A stretch of DNA of 48,090 nt. Source: Gracilaria domingensis (Eukaryota > Rhodophyta > Florideophyceae > Gracilariales > Gracilariaceae). Below are positions 1-9,904 of this stretch, piece after piece. Both the position numbers and the translations under genes were made by a program. The stretch is taken from the NCBI GenBank assembly GCA_022539475.1, contig VCMS01000368.1:1-48090 (forward strand). The letters run 5' to 3'. The notes under the pieces are model-generated. The model was not told the DNA's origin and did not search any database. It saw only the letters and a list, made by a program, of their open reading frames with translations. The first letter of the stretch is position 1, and each line of letters starts with the position of its first letter.

Positions 1-2064
1 CGGTTATTCTCGAACTTTTTTTTGTAAAACGTCGCTTAGCCCCATGAACTCACGCAGCACTCCAAGCTCAGGCTGTTCCGAAAAAGCAAGTCACATGGTT
101 CATCTTCGTGCATGAGTATGGGTTAAAGCCCGAGGAAAAAAACCATATATCTTCTACCTTCTGAGCGGTTCTCCCACGACGCACAGAACTTCACATCCAT
201 TTGCATCTTTGGGTAGGAGTTTTTCACGTACCTCTCTGGTTTGTATTTCATACTTGTTCTGCTCCCTTTCATCATTTTTTATCGGGGTCCTTACAAGCAT
301 GTCGTAACCTAGTCCCATCAATAACTTCTCCTTCGCATGGCGTTTTCGAACACCTATTGCATCACTTAAAGCCTGTTTCAACCTTCTGCGCAAACAAATG
401 TCATGCGTAAACTGTTTCCACAGTCATCTTCCATTTTCATTCCTCGGATAGATTCCCAACGTGGCTTCATTACCTCCGTCTCCACAATTTGCATCAACAA
501 ATGGTCGCCTCCACCACGTACGGATGGCGTGTACGCCCTCATCTCCATGGCAAGATCCATTGGGCACCGTGGCACTATCTCCTTCCTATCAACAACCAGC
601 ACACTGTCGTCTTTCTCAGGTCCAACTGTCTCACTTCGGTTGCCCCAGTTCCTTGCCGGTATACTCATCTCGAAGCATAGCTCTCTTGTCTCGTCTTTGG
701 CGTATTGAAGTATGGAGTCATAGACGGTCTTCGCAACACCAACAAACTCGTCGTTCACGTCAATGTTGTAACGCTCCTGCTCTTGTTACTGTCACGTTCG
801 TTCCTTTTCCCTCCACGTCTGAGAGCCTCTCTCAAAGAGTGTATGAGAACCTCTTGTTCTCTGACCTTAACCTCCAGTTGCTCTATGCTCTTCTGAGCAA
901 GTCGTACGCTCATTTTCAGACTTTGCTTGTCCTCTTATTGCACGATACAGATCTCCTTCAGTTTCCCCATCTTTTCCAAAGCTCGTATCGCGGAGTAAGG
1001 GATTCATCTTCATCTTCTTCCATTGCACCATGCAGGAAAAGCTCCGTGACAAAGCACCACGATCAACATCTTTATCGTTCCATACTTCTCTACGGGCGTT
1101 TGCTATGACAGGTTGCGATCGTTCCCCACCCGTCTATTCTCATTTCCATTGTTCGTCCTTCTTCTGACCTGATTGAACCTGTTTCTCTGTGACTCACCTG
1201 TGACTGGTGTCGGTTGTATCTCGTCTTCATCTTCGTCTTCCTTGTGTCTGGACCCAATATGAGGGACGGAATCATGCCTGCCTTCGATGGGATCCATATG
1301 CGTTGCATTTCCGGCGTCCACGTTATCGTTCGCCTCCACGTTATCCTTGTCCTCGACGTCACTTGGGATATCTACTGCGTCCGTGGACTCCGCTCCTTTC
1401 TTCCACTGCCTTTCTTGGCACGAGAGACACCCTCATTCATTTTCTCGTTCCTCTTCACTTTTCTCGAATCATAACTGTTACGTTCTGTTCCGGCAGCGCT
1501 TCTGGGTATCTCCCTATCCCCAGGTTCGGCTCTAGGTTCGGCTCTCACGATGGCGCAATCCACGGTTTCCATCTCCGCATTGTCATCCGCAGTTCTCACC
1601 TTGTCGAAACAATCATCGAAACGAGGACCTTCTGTTCCTTTACTGCCACTTGTCCTCCTTACATTCTGACGTACAGCCGTTCTTCTCTTATTTCCTTTCA
1701 TCGCTTTGACATCTACATTTCCATCATCACTGACCCTTGGCTCTTCTATTGCAGCCATGTGGCGTGTAACAGGCCCACGCATTGCACTATCCTTGGCTTG
1801 AACGGTTTCACTTACTGTGCGTTCCGTAGTGCATGTGGAAGCTCCTGACCTCCTTCTCGGTTTTACTTCCGATAATGTAGATGAAGATTTTGGTTTGCGA
1901 AGTCCAGCACGAGGTGCTCGGCCTCGGCTACCTCTCCCATTAGTAGCACTATTTCGTGAGACGACCGCGCTCCTACGTTTGGCCACCCCAGTATCCCAGC
2001 GCTCCGGCGGTACCGATGCCTTTCGCGGTTTACCACCTGCATGCTCCGCACGTTGAGGGGCCAT
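1..2064 (-). pseudogene. Cargo gene C, copy A: basic/coiled-coil protein of unknown function, decayed
   Basis: Reading starts at an ATG at 2064 (MAPQRAEHAGG...) in a Lys/Arg/Ser-rich segment that stays open to 1372. Homology to copy B (39.0-41.5 kb) then continues through other frames: 867-1052, 378-758 and 154-393, with in-frame stops between them. The last recognisable piece, matching QDLLFRNVLSL of copy B, lies at about 50-110. The gene therefore runs off the left window edge. Conserved blocks include VTRHMAA near the N-terminus, RNWGNRSET, and LKQALSDA-GVRKRHAKEKLL. I recognise no family. The basic N-terminus and coiled-coil middle suggest a nuclear structural or DNA-binding role, which is inference only. 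It lies tail-to-tail with the transposase in copy B. Confidence 0.6.
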
Positions 2065-2534
2065 CCGAGATCCTTCGGCCTTCGTGCGCGTAGTATTACG
2101 GAACAGATATAGAAACGTGAACGATACTGAAGGTATATGATTGAGAGTGATATGTGAGGGTCACGTACTCGGTGTGCCAGGACTGATATGTGAAGGGGAG
2201 GGGAATTTAACCTCGTACTGCATATATGGAGAAAAGCATTCTGCAGGCATTTGTGGCGATCGGCATTCAATTTTTGGACCTTTCCTGGGTCCATATTCCG
2301 GACTTGGTCCGATTTTCCCGGATGTTGCGCCCTGCATATACAAGTACGGCACTTTCAACGATCTTTCATACCACTATATGCATACAACATGTTACACAGT
2401 ACAGCTTTAAGTGTACATATGAGTAGTATTCTGAATCATAGCACAGTGTTCAAATACAAATTTACTTCAAAAAAAGCTTTTCTCACTACATTGACCATAC
2501 CGAATTTCTAAGGACATTGTCTGAGAACCTAGGT
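2065..2534. other. Intergenic spacer between gene C and the methyltransferase-SET pseudogene
   Basis: This is about 470 bp with no supported gene. It holds short GGACC/GGTCC and CCGGAC inverted motifs at about 2277-2315. I see no clear similarity to the corresponding spacer of copy B (41,516-42,064), so it is evolving fast. It should contain the gene C promoter and the 3' end of the SET gene. Confidence 0.4.
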
Positions 2535-4235
2535 TAACCTTTCCCAAGGAATTGGGTCCATAGTCAAGGTAAATTTCGTCGTGCTCCTTAATGTCCCTTG
2601 AGGCCGTGACTACGAGAGTCTGTAGTTCTCCAAAAGCCCCAAAGTTGTAGCCTGATACTCTGTGGGCTGGCGAATGAATACATTTGGTTTGCGTGCCATG
2701 TTAGAATCCATTTCTTCCAATTCCTTGTCCTCATCACCTTACGATATGACCGCGTCATTTGATATAGCCCGCTCACAAAAGGAGCAGGAACTTATCAGGC
2801 ATGACCAGCGTTGACTTCAGTATCAGTAGCGGGAGAATGTTGCTACATTTGCCCCCTTCACCCTCACTTGCATGGCAATATTCCTGAACCGAGAATGCAG
2901 TTGGGCCCCCAGCATTCGTCTTCATTACGTAAATGTGTTGGATGCGTCGGCTTAGAATTCATGATACACCAAGGTCCCCAGTAAAAGTATCCAATAACCT
3001 GCCCGCTTCGGAAAACGCGTCCTACTCTAAATACTCCGATGTTCCACTTTGCTGCATGTGTTCTCCATTTCCACTTGGTGCGAAGTCGTTTGATATTCGA
3101 CTTCTTCACTAGAGGCCATAGCGAGTGTTCGGCCTTCGACAGGAGTCCAGGTGTGTGACACTGTCCCAACGTAGTCATCTTCCTTGTAAGGCACGGTGGC
3201 TCACTTCAGGAACGGTTCTCTTTGTACGTAGTGATTCGAATGGACCAGGTTCATTCCAATAGGTGGAATGGTACGACATGATATGGAAATGGGAAAGGAT
3301 GTGGTACGATGGGATTCCCCTTGGGTGCATCCAATATAGTCGAGAGCTCTTTCGTTTCGGTTCAGAAATTTGGCATCCACCACATAAGGACGCTTGAACA
3401 CGTAATTCGTAACGGTTCTTTCATCTCAAATTCATGCGCCAAAACTTTCTTCGGCGGATAATGCACAATAGCATTGTGCTTGGCATGAGGTAGAAGCCTG
3501 CTCATGCTGCTCAACTATCCATGAAACCCGAGGCCCCTCAATTATCCAGTCTGCCCAGCGCGCACGAGAACCGTACCGGTATAGAGATCAATCACGAAGC
3601 ATCGCCGATTACGAGAACCTCGTTCTAGCAGTCCCATCAGTGAGCTGCCTCTACTTCTGTTCTGGACGAGCCTTTCGCGGTTCGAGTTCTTCTACCGACT
3701 CTTCACTCGCCATCGGAGACTCTCCCCAGCGCGTAAGATTGGAACCTGTGTCAATCGATAGACATAGTGCCGCAGGATAGCGAGCTGAAACGTAGTTTGC
3801 ATGTTTCTGAGAGTTACCTTAGCGCGTTCTGTTCGGTACGGGTTTCCAATTCTGCACCCATGCACGAGCTGTACTCCGTCGCCCCAACCAGGCGAGTAGT
3901 ATTACGCGCACGGGTTTCGTTCGAACAGATACGGAATGTAAGGTCATGGGCGTCGAATCCACTAAGAATGATCGCGATTTTCTTCGCTTGCGTCCTCCGA
4001 CTTGTGCTCTCGCCAAAATCTCTCCCAGTTCACAACACTGGTCGATAACTGCAATGAACAAAACGAAATGTCTCCTGTTGCAAGCTGGAGTGCCATGATG
4101 TCCGAGTATTGTCCAGTATCATCTCCAGCGCATATTCGTCGTACTGCCGCTGTCGCGGATGCCATATGGTGGGTCTGTGATGCACGAACTGAACGTGTGC
4201 TCGCAAAGATGTTCGATGCGGAAAATTAGGTACAT
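2535..4235 (-). pseudogene. DNA methyltransferase-SET gene, copy A, heavily frameshifted
   Basis: The segment reads in the same order as copy B at 42,065-43,688. A DPPY-type catalytic motif is visible at 4164-4175 only after a frame change. A block resembling the FC-EQ---W--ILLEHKSE region follows at about 4010-4060. Next come a segment matching the methyltransferase C-terminus (about 3200-3500), a SET-like stretch (GVFR---F-SGQVIGYFYWG) at about 3000-3050, and the SET end (QPTEYQATTLG---YRL) at about 2560-2700. Frames change repeatedly and stops occur throughout, so no full protein can be made. A TGA at 2795-2797 lies at the same codon as a TGA in copy B. I read this as an old dead copy. Confidence 0.65.
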
Positions 4236-5921
4236 GGGCCTTCCACCAATTATGGTGCATATCCGACACAATGCGATTGAGAATTGCTTCTCCTACTTGC
4301 CTCTGCACTACATCTAGAGCACTCTTACGTGCGCGTGCATCAGAAGTCATGAGGGGGGAGCACCCCATATGGAACGTGTATGCTTTCGCCCAGCAGAGGC
4401 ACCTGAGGTTTGTACCACCATTCTTCATTGTCTGCTATGAGGATGACGATGACATGGAGTTAACTGAGCTTTTCCCTGCGGCGTTTCCTCTTGGAGGACT
4501 CGGACTGTATCGAGTCCTCGCGTGACCTTAACCGTGGACGGTTACTTCTCCATCCTGGCCTGAAGGAGGGCTAGGGATAAGTCCAGATGGCGTTGAGAGC
4601 TTTTGTACGACAGCGTACTTGAGAATAGGGAGCACGTACTCACCTCGGAGAAACATTGAAACGGGTGGTACTTGCGTGCGGGCGCCAGTTCTGAAGCTTC
4701 CAACAAATTCCATCTCTGAGTTGGGGACATTTTTGTACTATGCGAAGCATTCAACACAGATCTGCTGAAATCTGCCAAGAATTCCTTGCGCACTCTCCGT
4801 ATAGTTGCGTCGATAGTATCCGGAGATAAGACCCAAGAACGGTGTCGTTCACATCCACTGGTTTCAGTTCTTCCCTCAACGTATGAAAAGTGACTCCGAC
4901 TGTTTATTTTCCACATCAGAGCCGGGGATGTAGCAATACATGGAACTCCTCCAAAGGACTTCTTGTTACACGCAGGTATGGCAGCAAACATTCTTGTCAC
5001 TGGCATCGTGGTTCCACCCCGAGAAGCTTAGATGCAGAAGGTATGAGCAGCGAAGAATAAATCCATTCCCCTGCGTGACGAATTGTGTTTTGCATGCGCA
5101 GTTGTGCATCCGCTCTTCTCACGTGCGTCTCATTCGAAGTCTATGTAGTCGTCGAGGAACTGCATGGCCGGCAAGGCTTCTTTACACAGGTTCATGGGGT
5201 TCGGTTCCCTGTCCTGGCCTCTCGTCGTCGCCGCTGGGAATTTATCTTTTCTCGTCTCGAGGTTAGCTAAGCCGGGAGCGACCACGTAAAGAAATGCTAC
5301 GAAGAGAGAATTAGGAGTACGCTGAAACCGATTGGGTGAGGCGCCAAATCCTGGAACGGTCTGTTCTTCCGTCCCTTGTGTTTCCGTTCTGCTTGACTGC
5401 TGGATCCCTGTCGTTTGAAAAGGTCATTCAGAAAGCCCGTTCTATGAACGAGTTACCGTTGTCGACATCCTTTTCAAGACTCCAGGTAAACAAATCTCTC
5501 ACGCCGCCGATCAGAATTCTCGTCGTCTAGATCAGTGATACGCGTATATTGTAGACCCTGCTCAGAAAACGCACGTCCAGACAGATCTTCGTGAGTTCTT
5601 TTGCAGAGTAGTTTTGGAAAGGACCCTTGACCGCAGTGGTGATGAACTCTCGTGCACATGCCAGGCTTCACGGTTTGATACAGCGTATTCCACAACTTCC
5701 GTGTACCCAAACTTCACGCGGATTACCAGTACCACTTCTTGAAGCGGCATACGCATCTCGCAACTCAATGAACAACCCCAACATTTCAAGAAACGCGTTG
5801 CCATGCTGGCTGAATCGAACGACGCGCTAGAGGATGCGCTAGAGGATACCGTGCCGTGGTTCTCATCGGCCAGCACACTCTGCTTAACAGTCCGAGGAGC
5901 GTCATTTCCGGTGGACGCCAT
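4220..5921 (-). pseudogene. Cargo gene U, copy A, decayed homologue of the 525-residue protein
   Basis: The start ATG at 5921 has the same context as copy B (TTACATGGCG). The first 119 codons stay open (MASTGNDAPRT..., then MATRFLK as in MATRFLR of copy B). After that the frame breaks near 5560. A second recognisable block at about 4700-4800 reads KEFLADFSRSVLN---KMSPTQRWNLLEA, against KEFLSDLNKVFLN---KMSATTKWELLEG in copy B. The far 3' end retains an acidic stretch near 4440-4455. It should abut the methyltransferase start, as in copy B. Function is unknown and multiple frame changes make it a pseudogene. Confidence 0.6.
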
Positions 5922-6228
5922 GTAAGAACTGAGAATCGGAAAGGACGCGAACTAAACGAGTATTGTGAAACGGTAGAAGTTTCGGAGATGTTAAATGGGT
6001 GGGAAGCGTCGGAAACGTCGGGAACCGTCGGAAACAATGGTGGAGAGCGCGGTTGCGACGGATTACGAGAACTGAGCGGGTAATGAAATAGAGAGACGAG
6101 AGTGGGATCTAAACACATCAAACCGGTGGGGCACCTCAGTATGTGCAGCGCATTATATGTCTAGTATGTAAAACCAACGTAGAAAACACTGGGTTCGTAC
6201 ATCTTTGAACATCGCCGAGCGCCGTGTG

Positions 6229-6304
6229 GGAACCGCGGTTCGCCGAGTTCATAGACGAGATCATAGCTATGATCTCGGCTATGAACTCGGCGAACCGCGG
6301 TTCC
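6229..6304. repeat. 76-bp palindrome 1
   Basis: The centre is CATAGCTATG at about 6266/6267. Arms carry GAACCGCGGTTC then GAGTTCATAG and GAGATCAT. There is a single mismatch between arms (GACGAG against GCCGAG). Confidence 0.9.
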
Positions 6305-6725
6305 GGCACGGCGCATCTGACGAAACGCCACGTGTATACCGCCGAAAGGACCCCCCCTGAGGACCCCCCTGGAGGACCCCTTGCTGGCGATTATGTGGGC
6401 AGTGACGTCGAATAAACGGGAGAGCGATGGAGACGCGGATGACACTTCGGACACGTTGTGTAGCAAGCGTGGAAGACGGAGGGGAAGGGCTTGAGGAAGA
6501 GAGACGATGCGGTGGGAGCGGAGCAGCGCACGGAGGGCGGCGGCCATCGACGGGGCGTCACTTATTCACTGCCCACATAAACGCCAGCAACACCACCAGG
6601 TAGTGGTGGTGTGGGTGAGAACAGGTGCTTTGGTGCGCATTGTGTAGTAGAAGTGGTCTCCAGGGGGTCCTCAGGGGGGTCCTTTCGGCGGTATACACGT
6701 GGCGTTTCGTCAGATGCGCCGTGCC

Positions 6726-6801
6726 GGAACCGCGGTTCGCCGAGTTCATAGCCGAGATCATAGCTATGATCTCGGCTATGAACTCGGCGAACCGCGGTTC
6801 C
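6726..6801. repeat. 76-bp palindrome 2
   Basis: This palindrome is perfect by eye, with its centre at 6763/6764, and has the same sequence as palindrome 1 with the mismatch corrected. Near-symmetry continues a further 10 bp on each side. Confidence 0.9.
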
Positions 6802-7075
6802 CACACGGCGCTCGGGCGATGTTCAAAGATGATGAAAGGCGGGACAGTGGTCAACCAGGACGGAATCAGACATTGATCCAACCATTTATAACCATCAGGA
6901 ACTGTACCCACACTGCTCACGTAGGTATTGCAGCCGTTTTGAACGTGAGTAGCTGCGTCTATTGTGCTCACGCGAGAAAGGCGGAGATTAGAACACGAGC
7001 GGTTGCAACTTCACGGGAGCAAACGTACGATTTGAAGAACACCAGGACTCGTGTATATCACACACACTGGCACCA

Positions 7076-7080
7076 TATAA
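7076..7080 (+). promoter_or_regulatory. TATA-like element upstream of the ParB-like gene
   Basis: CATATAATGG here matches CTATATAATGG at 47,056-47,066 in copy B. It is one of few conserved upstream strings and lies about 70 bp before the ATG in both copies. This placement argues that the ATG inside TATAATGG is upstream of transcription and that 7148 is the real start. Confidence 0.45.
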
Positions 7081-7147
7081 TGGATATGAGGGGACTGGGA
7101 AAGGGTCAAATGAGACGCTCTCGAAAGGTGAGAAGCCTCGACGAACC

Positions 7148-9904
7148 ATGGCACCACAACTTCGGAGCGGGACCAAAACTACTGAACCGAACGCAGCGAC
7201 GGGGAACGCATCCACAGCTATGAAATCGAAGCCCGCACCAGGCGAAGAAGTGACCTTGTTGTTGGGAGGGGCAGGAGGGAACAAAGCAGCGATTGGGAAA
7301 GCTGTTCTCGTTGAAGCGGACGCTGGTGGAGGGAAGACAACGTTCAGAAGGGAAACGCATGGACATGCTCTGCAGGGAAAACCAGGGGAAGATGTAGTTG
7401 GTATATGGCGAGCGAAGATATCTCATGAGCTTGACACTCCCTGTCCCTATCCCTTTAAGTGTACCGATGAAGATTCTGTTCCGAAGACATTGAAGGACAT
7501 GAACAGGCCCGGTTTCTACGCCTGGGACCTGAACTTAATGTCTAAGGTGGGTGACGTCGTAAGCGCTGATGAAGGGGACAAGGGTGCTCCGAGTTCCAAA
7601 TTCGTCGCCCCTGAGAAGCCATCGAATACTGCTGGGAAACGGGTGCGAGTGGTAGAACCTAAAACTCCATCCAGTGCCCGAAAGCGAGTACCGATGAAAG
7701 TGGCTCATGTGAAAACCCCGTCGAATGCTAAAAAAACCCAAGGCGGGAAACAAGCGCCAGTACCAAAGCTGAAAACACCATCGAACGTTCACGGTGGTGG
7801 AAAGCAGATGCAAGATTTCAAGATGACCACGACCCCAGAGAGTGCTGTATCGGCATTTCGTAAACAAACTGCTACGATTGTGCAGTCTAGAGCATCGAGG
7901 AACAGCACTGCGGAAGCTATTACTCAGGCTGGAAATCGCAGTGGAGTGACAATGGAAGTGATTGACGTGGATGAAGACGAAGACGAAGACGTGGTTCTAG
8001 TGAAGGAAAGCCTTGGGAGCAACGTCAATGTACTCTTTGATGAAGGTGATTTGATACCTCCTGATGATGTCGATACGAGTTTAGCGAGTTTGGTATTTGA
8101 CTTAGATCATTACGAGTATGTGTCTGTTAAAGTCGATATTGAGCTCATTCAAGTTCCGGAAATGACTGTGAGAGGGTTGTTCCGGAATCATGTCGAGGCT
8201 CTGAAAGAAGAGATTGGACGCAAAAGCTTCTTACAGGCACTTGGGACCATGAGCGTTGCTGTTCTGTCTCAGGATGTGTCCGAGAAGGACATAGTGCAGA
8301 ACAATCGCTTGAAAGTGAATTGTGTGCTGATTGATGGAGCTCATCGTCATGTAGCACTCAAAGAGCTCTGTGAATCTATTCCCAACATTAGGAATCTATG
8401 TGGAGGTCTTTCTGTTTCGCTGTGGAAGAGAAAAGATGGACAGAAGATGACCACGAGGGAAATCTTGAGCCTTGGCAATGTGCTAAACGATGGATTGAAG
8501 CAAGCTCGTCTTATGGGTTTTGCTGACAAGGTGCATTCTATTGTGTCATTTATAAGGGTCCTGGTTGAGGAAGAGAAGAAGGACTTGAGCAAGATGACGA
8601 GGACCTCTGTCGCAGGTGCACTAAGTGTTTGCGGTATCATTGGCCAGTACAATATCAAGCATTTGGCAAGATTTGCAGAGATGGGGTTGAAGGTGGCGAG
8701 AAGTCCTGGATTGCTGGAACATTTGGAGCGGATTTGTGGGGACTACCATGAGATTGGAATTTCTTGTATATCAAGTGATGAATTCTTTACCATGGATGAG
8801 CATACAACCCACTTCACGCTCGACGCTCTGGTTGCATACTTTTCCAGGAGGCGAGTGTCGAAACTGACGGGTCGTTTTGAAAACGTACGCAAATACTTCT
8901 TTATCTGCTGCAGGAGGCTTCAATCTTTGGCAGAGGAGCTTTCGAAGAAGAAGAAAGTTACATTGGAAGAAGCGTATGCCATGAAGCTGGAAGTGACAAA
9001 GTTTGAAATGCGCACCGTTCGTGAGTACCTTGCAACACAGGCAGCACGAATTGAAGTACCTTCGAATAAGAAGCTCTGGGAAGGAAGGATTTCGAGAAGA
9101 GTCTGGATTGCTCGTGATAAGCTGGCAAAGAGTTTAGGGGTGGATATGTTGAAACCTGCCACTGGTACTACGCCGACTGAACCACAGTCTGAGACCAAAG
9201 CGGTAGACGAGTCTACAACGCAGAGAATGGCCACACGTTCGGCAAGTAGGAAGGCCAAAGCGCCAGTGCGCAAGGGCTCTAAGGACTCTGATGTAGAAAG
9301 TGAAGAGAATATGCCATCGAAGACAAGAAGCATGAGGAGTTCAAGACGAAGCCGTCGACGAAGGAATGCAATGAGAGACGTGAACCCTAATCAACGGAAG
9401 AAGTCAAGGACGGAGGGTATTCAATCTGTTCAGGATGAAGTTATCAGTCATCTGCAGAGTCTTGGTGCGAAGGGGGTGAGAAACTTGTTGAAAAGTCATC
9501 AGATATCCATTGGCAGCGACACAGACTCAGATGGAGTACCAATTGTGGTCTCACAGGCAGAGGACACTGACCCGTTCGATGACACAGTACCGCAGGTGTT
9601 GGCGCCAGGTCTGAAGAAGGCTGAAGAAGTAGCATATGAAGGTGACGATTCGTGGCTAAAGTTGGTGAAGACCTTACCAAGCAAGTGGCCGCCTGGAGTG
9701 GAGAATGTCATTAAATCTGTGTACCCGTGGATGGATGCGATACATCTCCAGAAGCAACACCGAGGCCACTTGTTGGAGCCCAAGGACTTTAAAAGTGTGC
9801 ACCATACAGTCTTTTGGCATGCAGCGTATCATGGCCATAAACTCCTGAACGCGGCAATGGGAGGCATGGAGGTCGACGAGAAGACGTTATGGGGGATGCA
9901 CTGA
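7148..9904 (+). CDS. ParB/sulfiredoxin-fold protein with N-terminal transposon-associated domain (918 aa)
   Basis: The start ATG at 7148 has strong context (ACCATGG). Residues about 25-115 form a compact domain with MHGH-L and W--D, resembling the DUF8039/En-Spm-associated domain of plant transposons (tentative); copy B shares it. Three KTPS repeats follow at about 171-213, with an acidic VIDVDEDEDED stretch near 270 that looks like a SUMO-interacting motif. Residues about 325-440 match a ParB N-terminal fold, with LIDGAHRHVAL at 394-404 and LSLGNVLNDG downstream. An Arg/Lys-rich nuclear-localisation segment lies near 730-755. In ParB proteins this fold binds CTP and spreads from parS palindromes; some relatives are nucleases. 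Whether either activity exists here is unknown. Its stop overlaps the next ORF by 16 nt. No interruption suggests recent function. Confidence 0.8.
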   Translation: MAPQLRSGTKTTEPNAATGNASTAMKSKPAPGEEVTLLLGGAGGNKAAIGKAVLVEADAGGGKTTFRRETHGHALQGKPGEDVVGIWRAKISHELDTPCPYPFKCTDEDSVPKTLKDMNRPGFYAWDLNLMSKVGDVVSADEGDKGAPSSKFVAPEKPSNTAGKRVRVVEPKTPSSARKRVPMKVAHVKTPSNAKKTQGGKQAPVPKLKTPSNVHGGGKQMQDFKMTTTPESAVSAFRKQTATIVQSRASRNSTAEAITQAGNRSGVTMEVIDVDEDEDEDVVLVKESLGSNVNVLFDEGDLIPPDDVDTSLASLVFDLDHYEYVSVKVDIELIQVPEMTVRGLFRNHVEALKEEIGRKSFLQALGTMSVAVLSQDVSEKDIVQNNRLKVNCVLIDGAHRHVALKELCESIPNIRNLCGGLSVSLWKRKDGQKMTTREILSLGNVLNDGLKQARLMGFADKVHSIVSFIRVLVEEEKKDLSKMTRTSVAGALSVCGIIGQYNIKHLARFAEMGLKVARSPGLLEHLERICGDYHEIGISCISSDEFFTMDEHTTHFTLDALVAYFSRRRVSKLTGRFENVRKYFFICCRRLQSLAEELSKKKKVTLEEAYAMKLEVTKFEMRTVREYLATQAARIEVPSNKKLWEGRISRRVWIARDKLAKSLGVDMLKPATGTTPTEPQSETKAVDESTTQRMATRSASRKAKAPVRKGSKDSDVESEENMPSKTRSMRSSRRSRRRRNAMRDVNPNQRKKSRTEGIQSVQDEVISHLQSLGAKGVRNLLKSHQISIGSDTDSDGVPIVVSQAEDTDPFDDTVPQVLAPGLKKAEEVAYEGDDSWLKLVKTLPSKWPPGVENVIKSVYPWMDAIHLQKQHRGHLLEPKDFKSVHHTVFWHAAYHGHKLLNAAMGGMEVDEKTLWGMH

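Larger units (their letters stand above)
6207..6832. repeat. Palindrome-ended inverted-repeat element in the divergent promoter region, copy A
   Basis: The left arm (6207 to about 6407) and right arm (about 6561 to 6832) are near-perfect reverse complements, starting CATCTTTGAACATCG on both outer ends. A unique centre of about 150 bp separates them, and the right arm carries one extra insertion. Each arm contains its own 76-bp palindrome. It lies about 286 bp from the start of gene U and 316 bp from the ParB-like ATG. A structurally similar but diverged element sits at the equivalent place in copy B. No target duplication is evident. It may be a foldback/MITE insertion or an integral control, origin or partition site of the large element. 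Confidence 0.75.

Noticed and set aside
461..1108. 215-codon (+) ORF
   Set aside because: It is antisense to the gene C pseudogene, begins with a non-ATG-like context and has low-complexity Ser/Leu composition typical of a shadow frame.
6699..7223. 174-codon (+) ORF running through palindrome 2 into the ParB start
   Set aside because: Its length comes from the palindrome being open in several frames; copy B does not conserve it and the TATA string lies inside it.
9885..9904. Programmed -1 frameshift joining ParB-like and dioxygenase ORFs
   Set aside because: The overlap has a run of G but no heptamer in the right phase, and an ATG is available; reinitiation is simpler.
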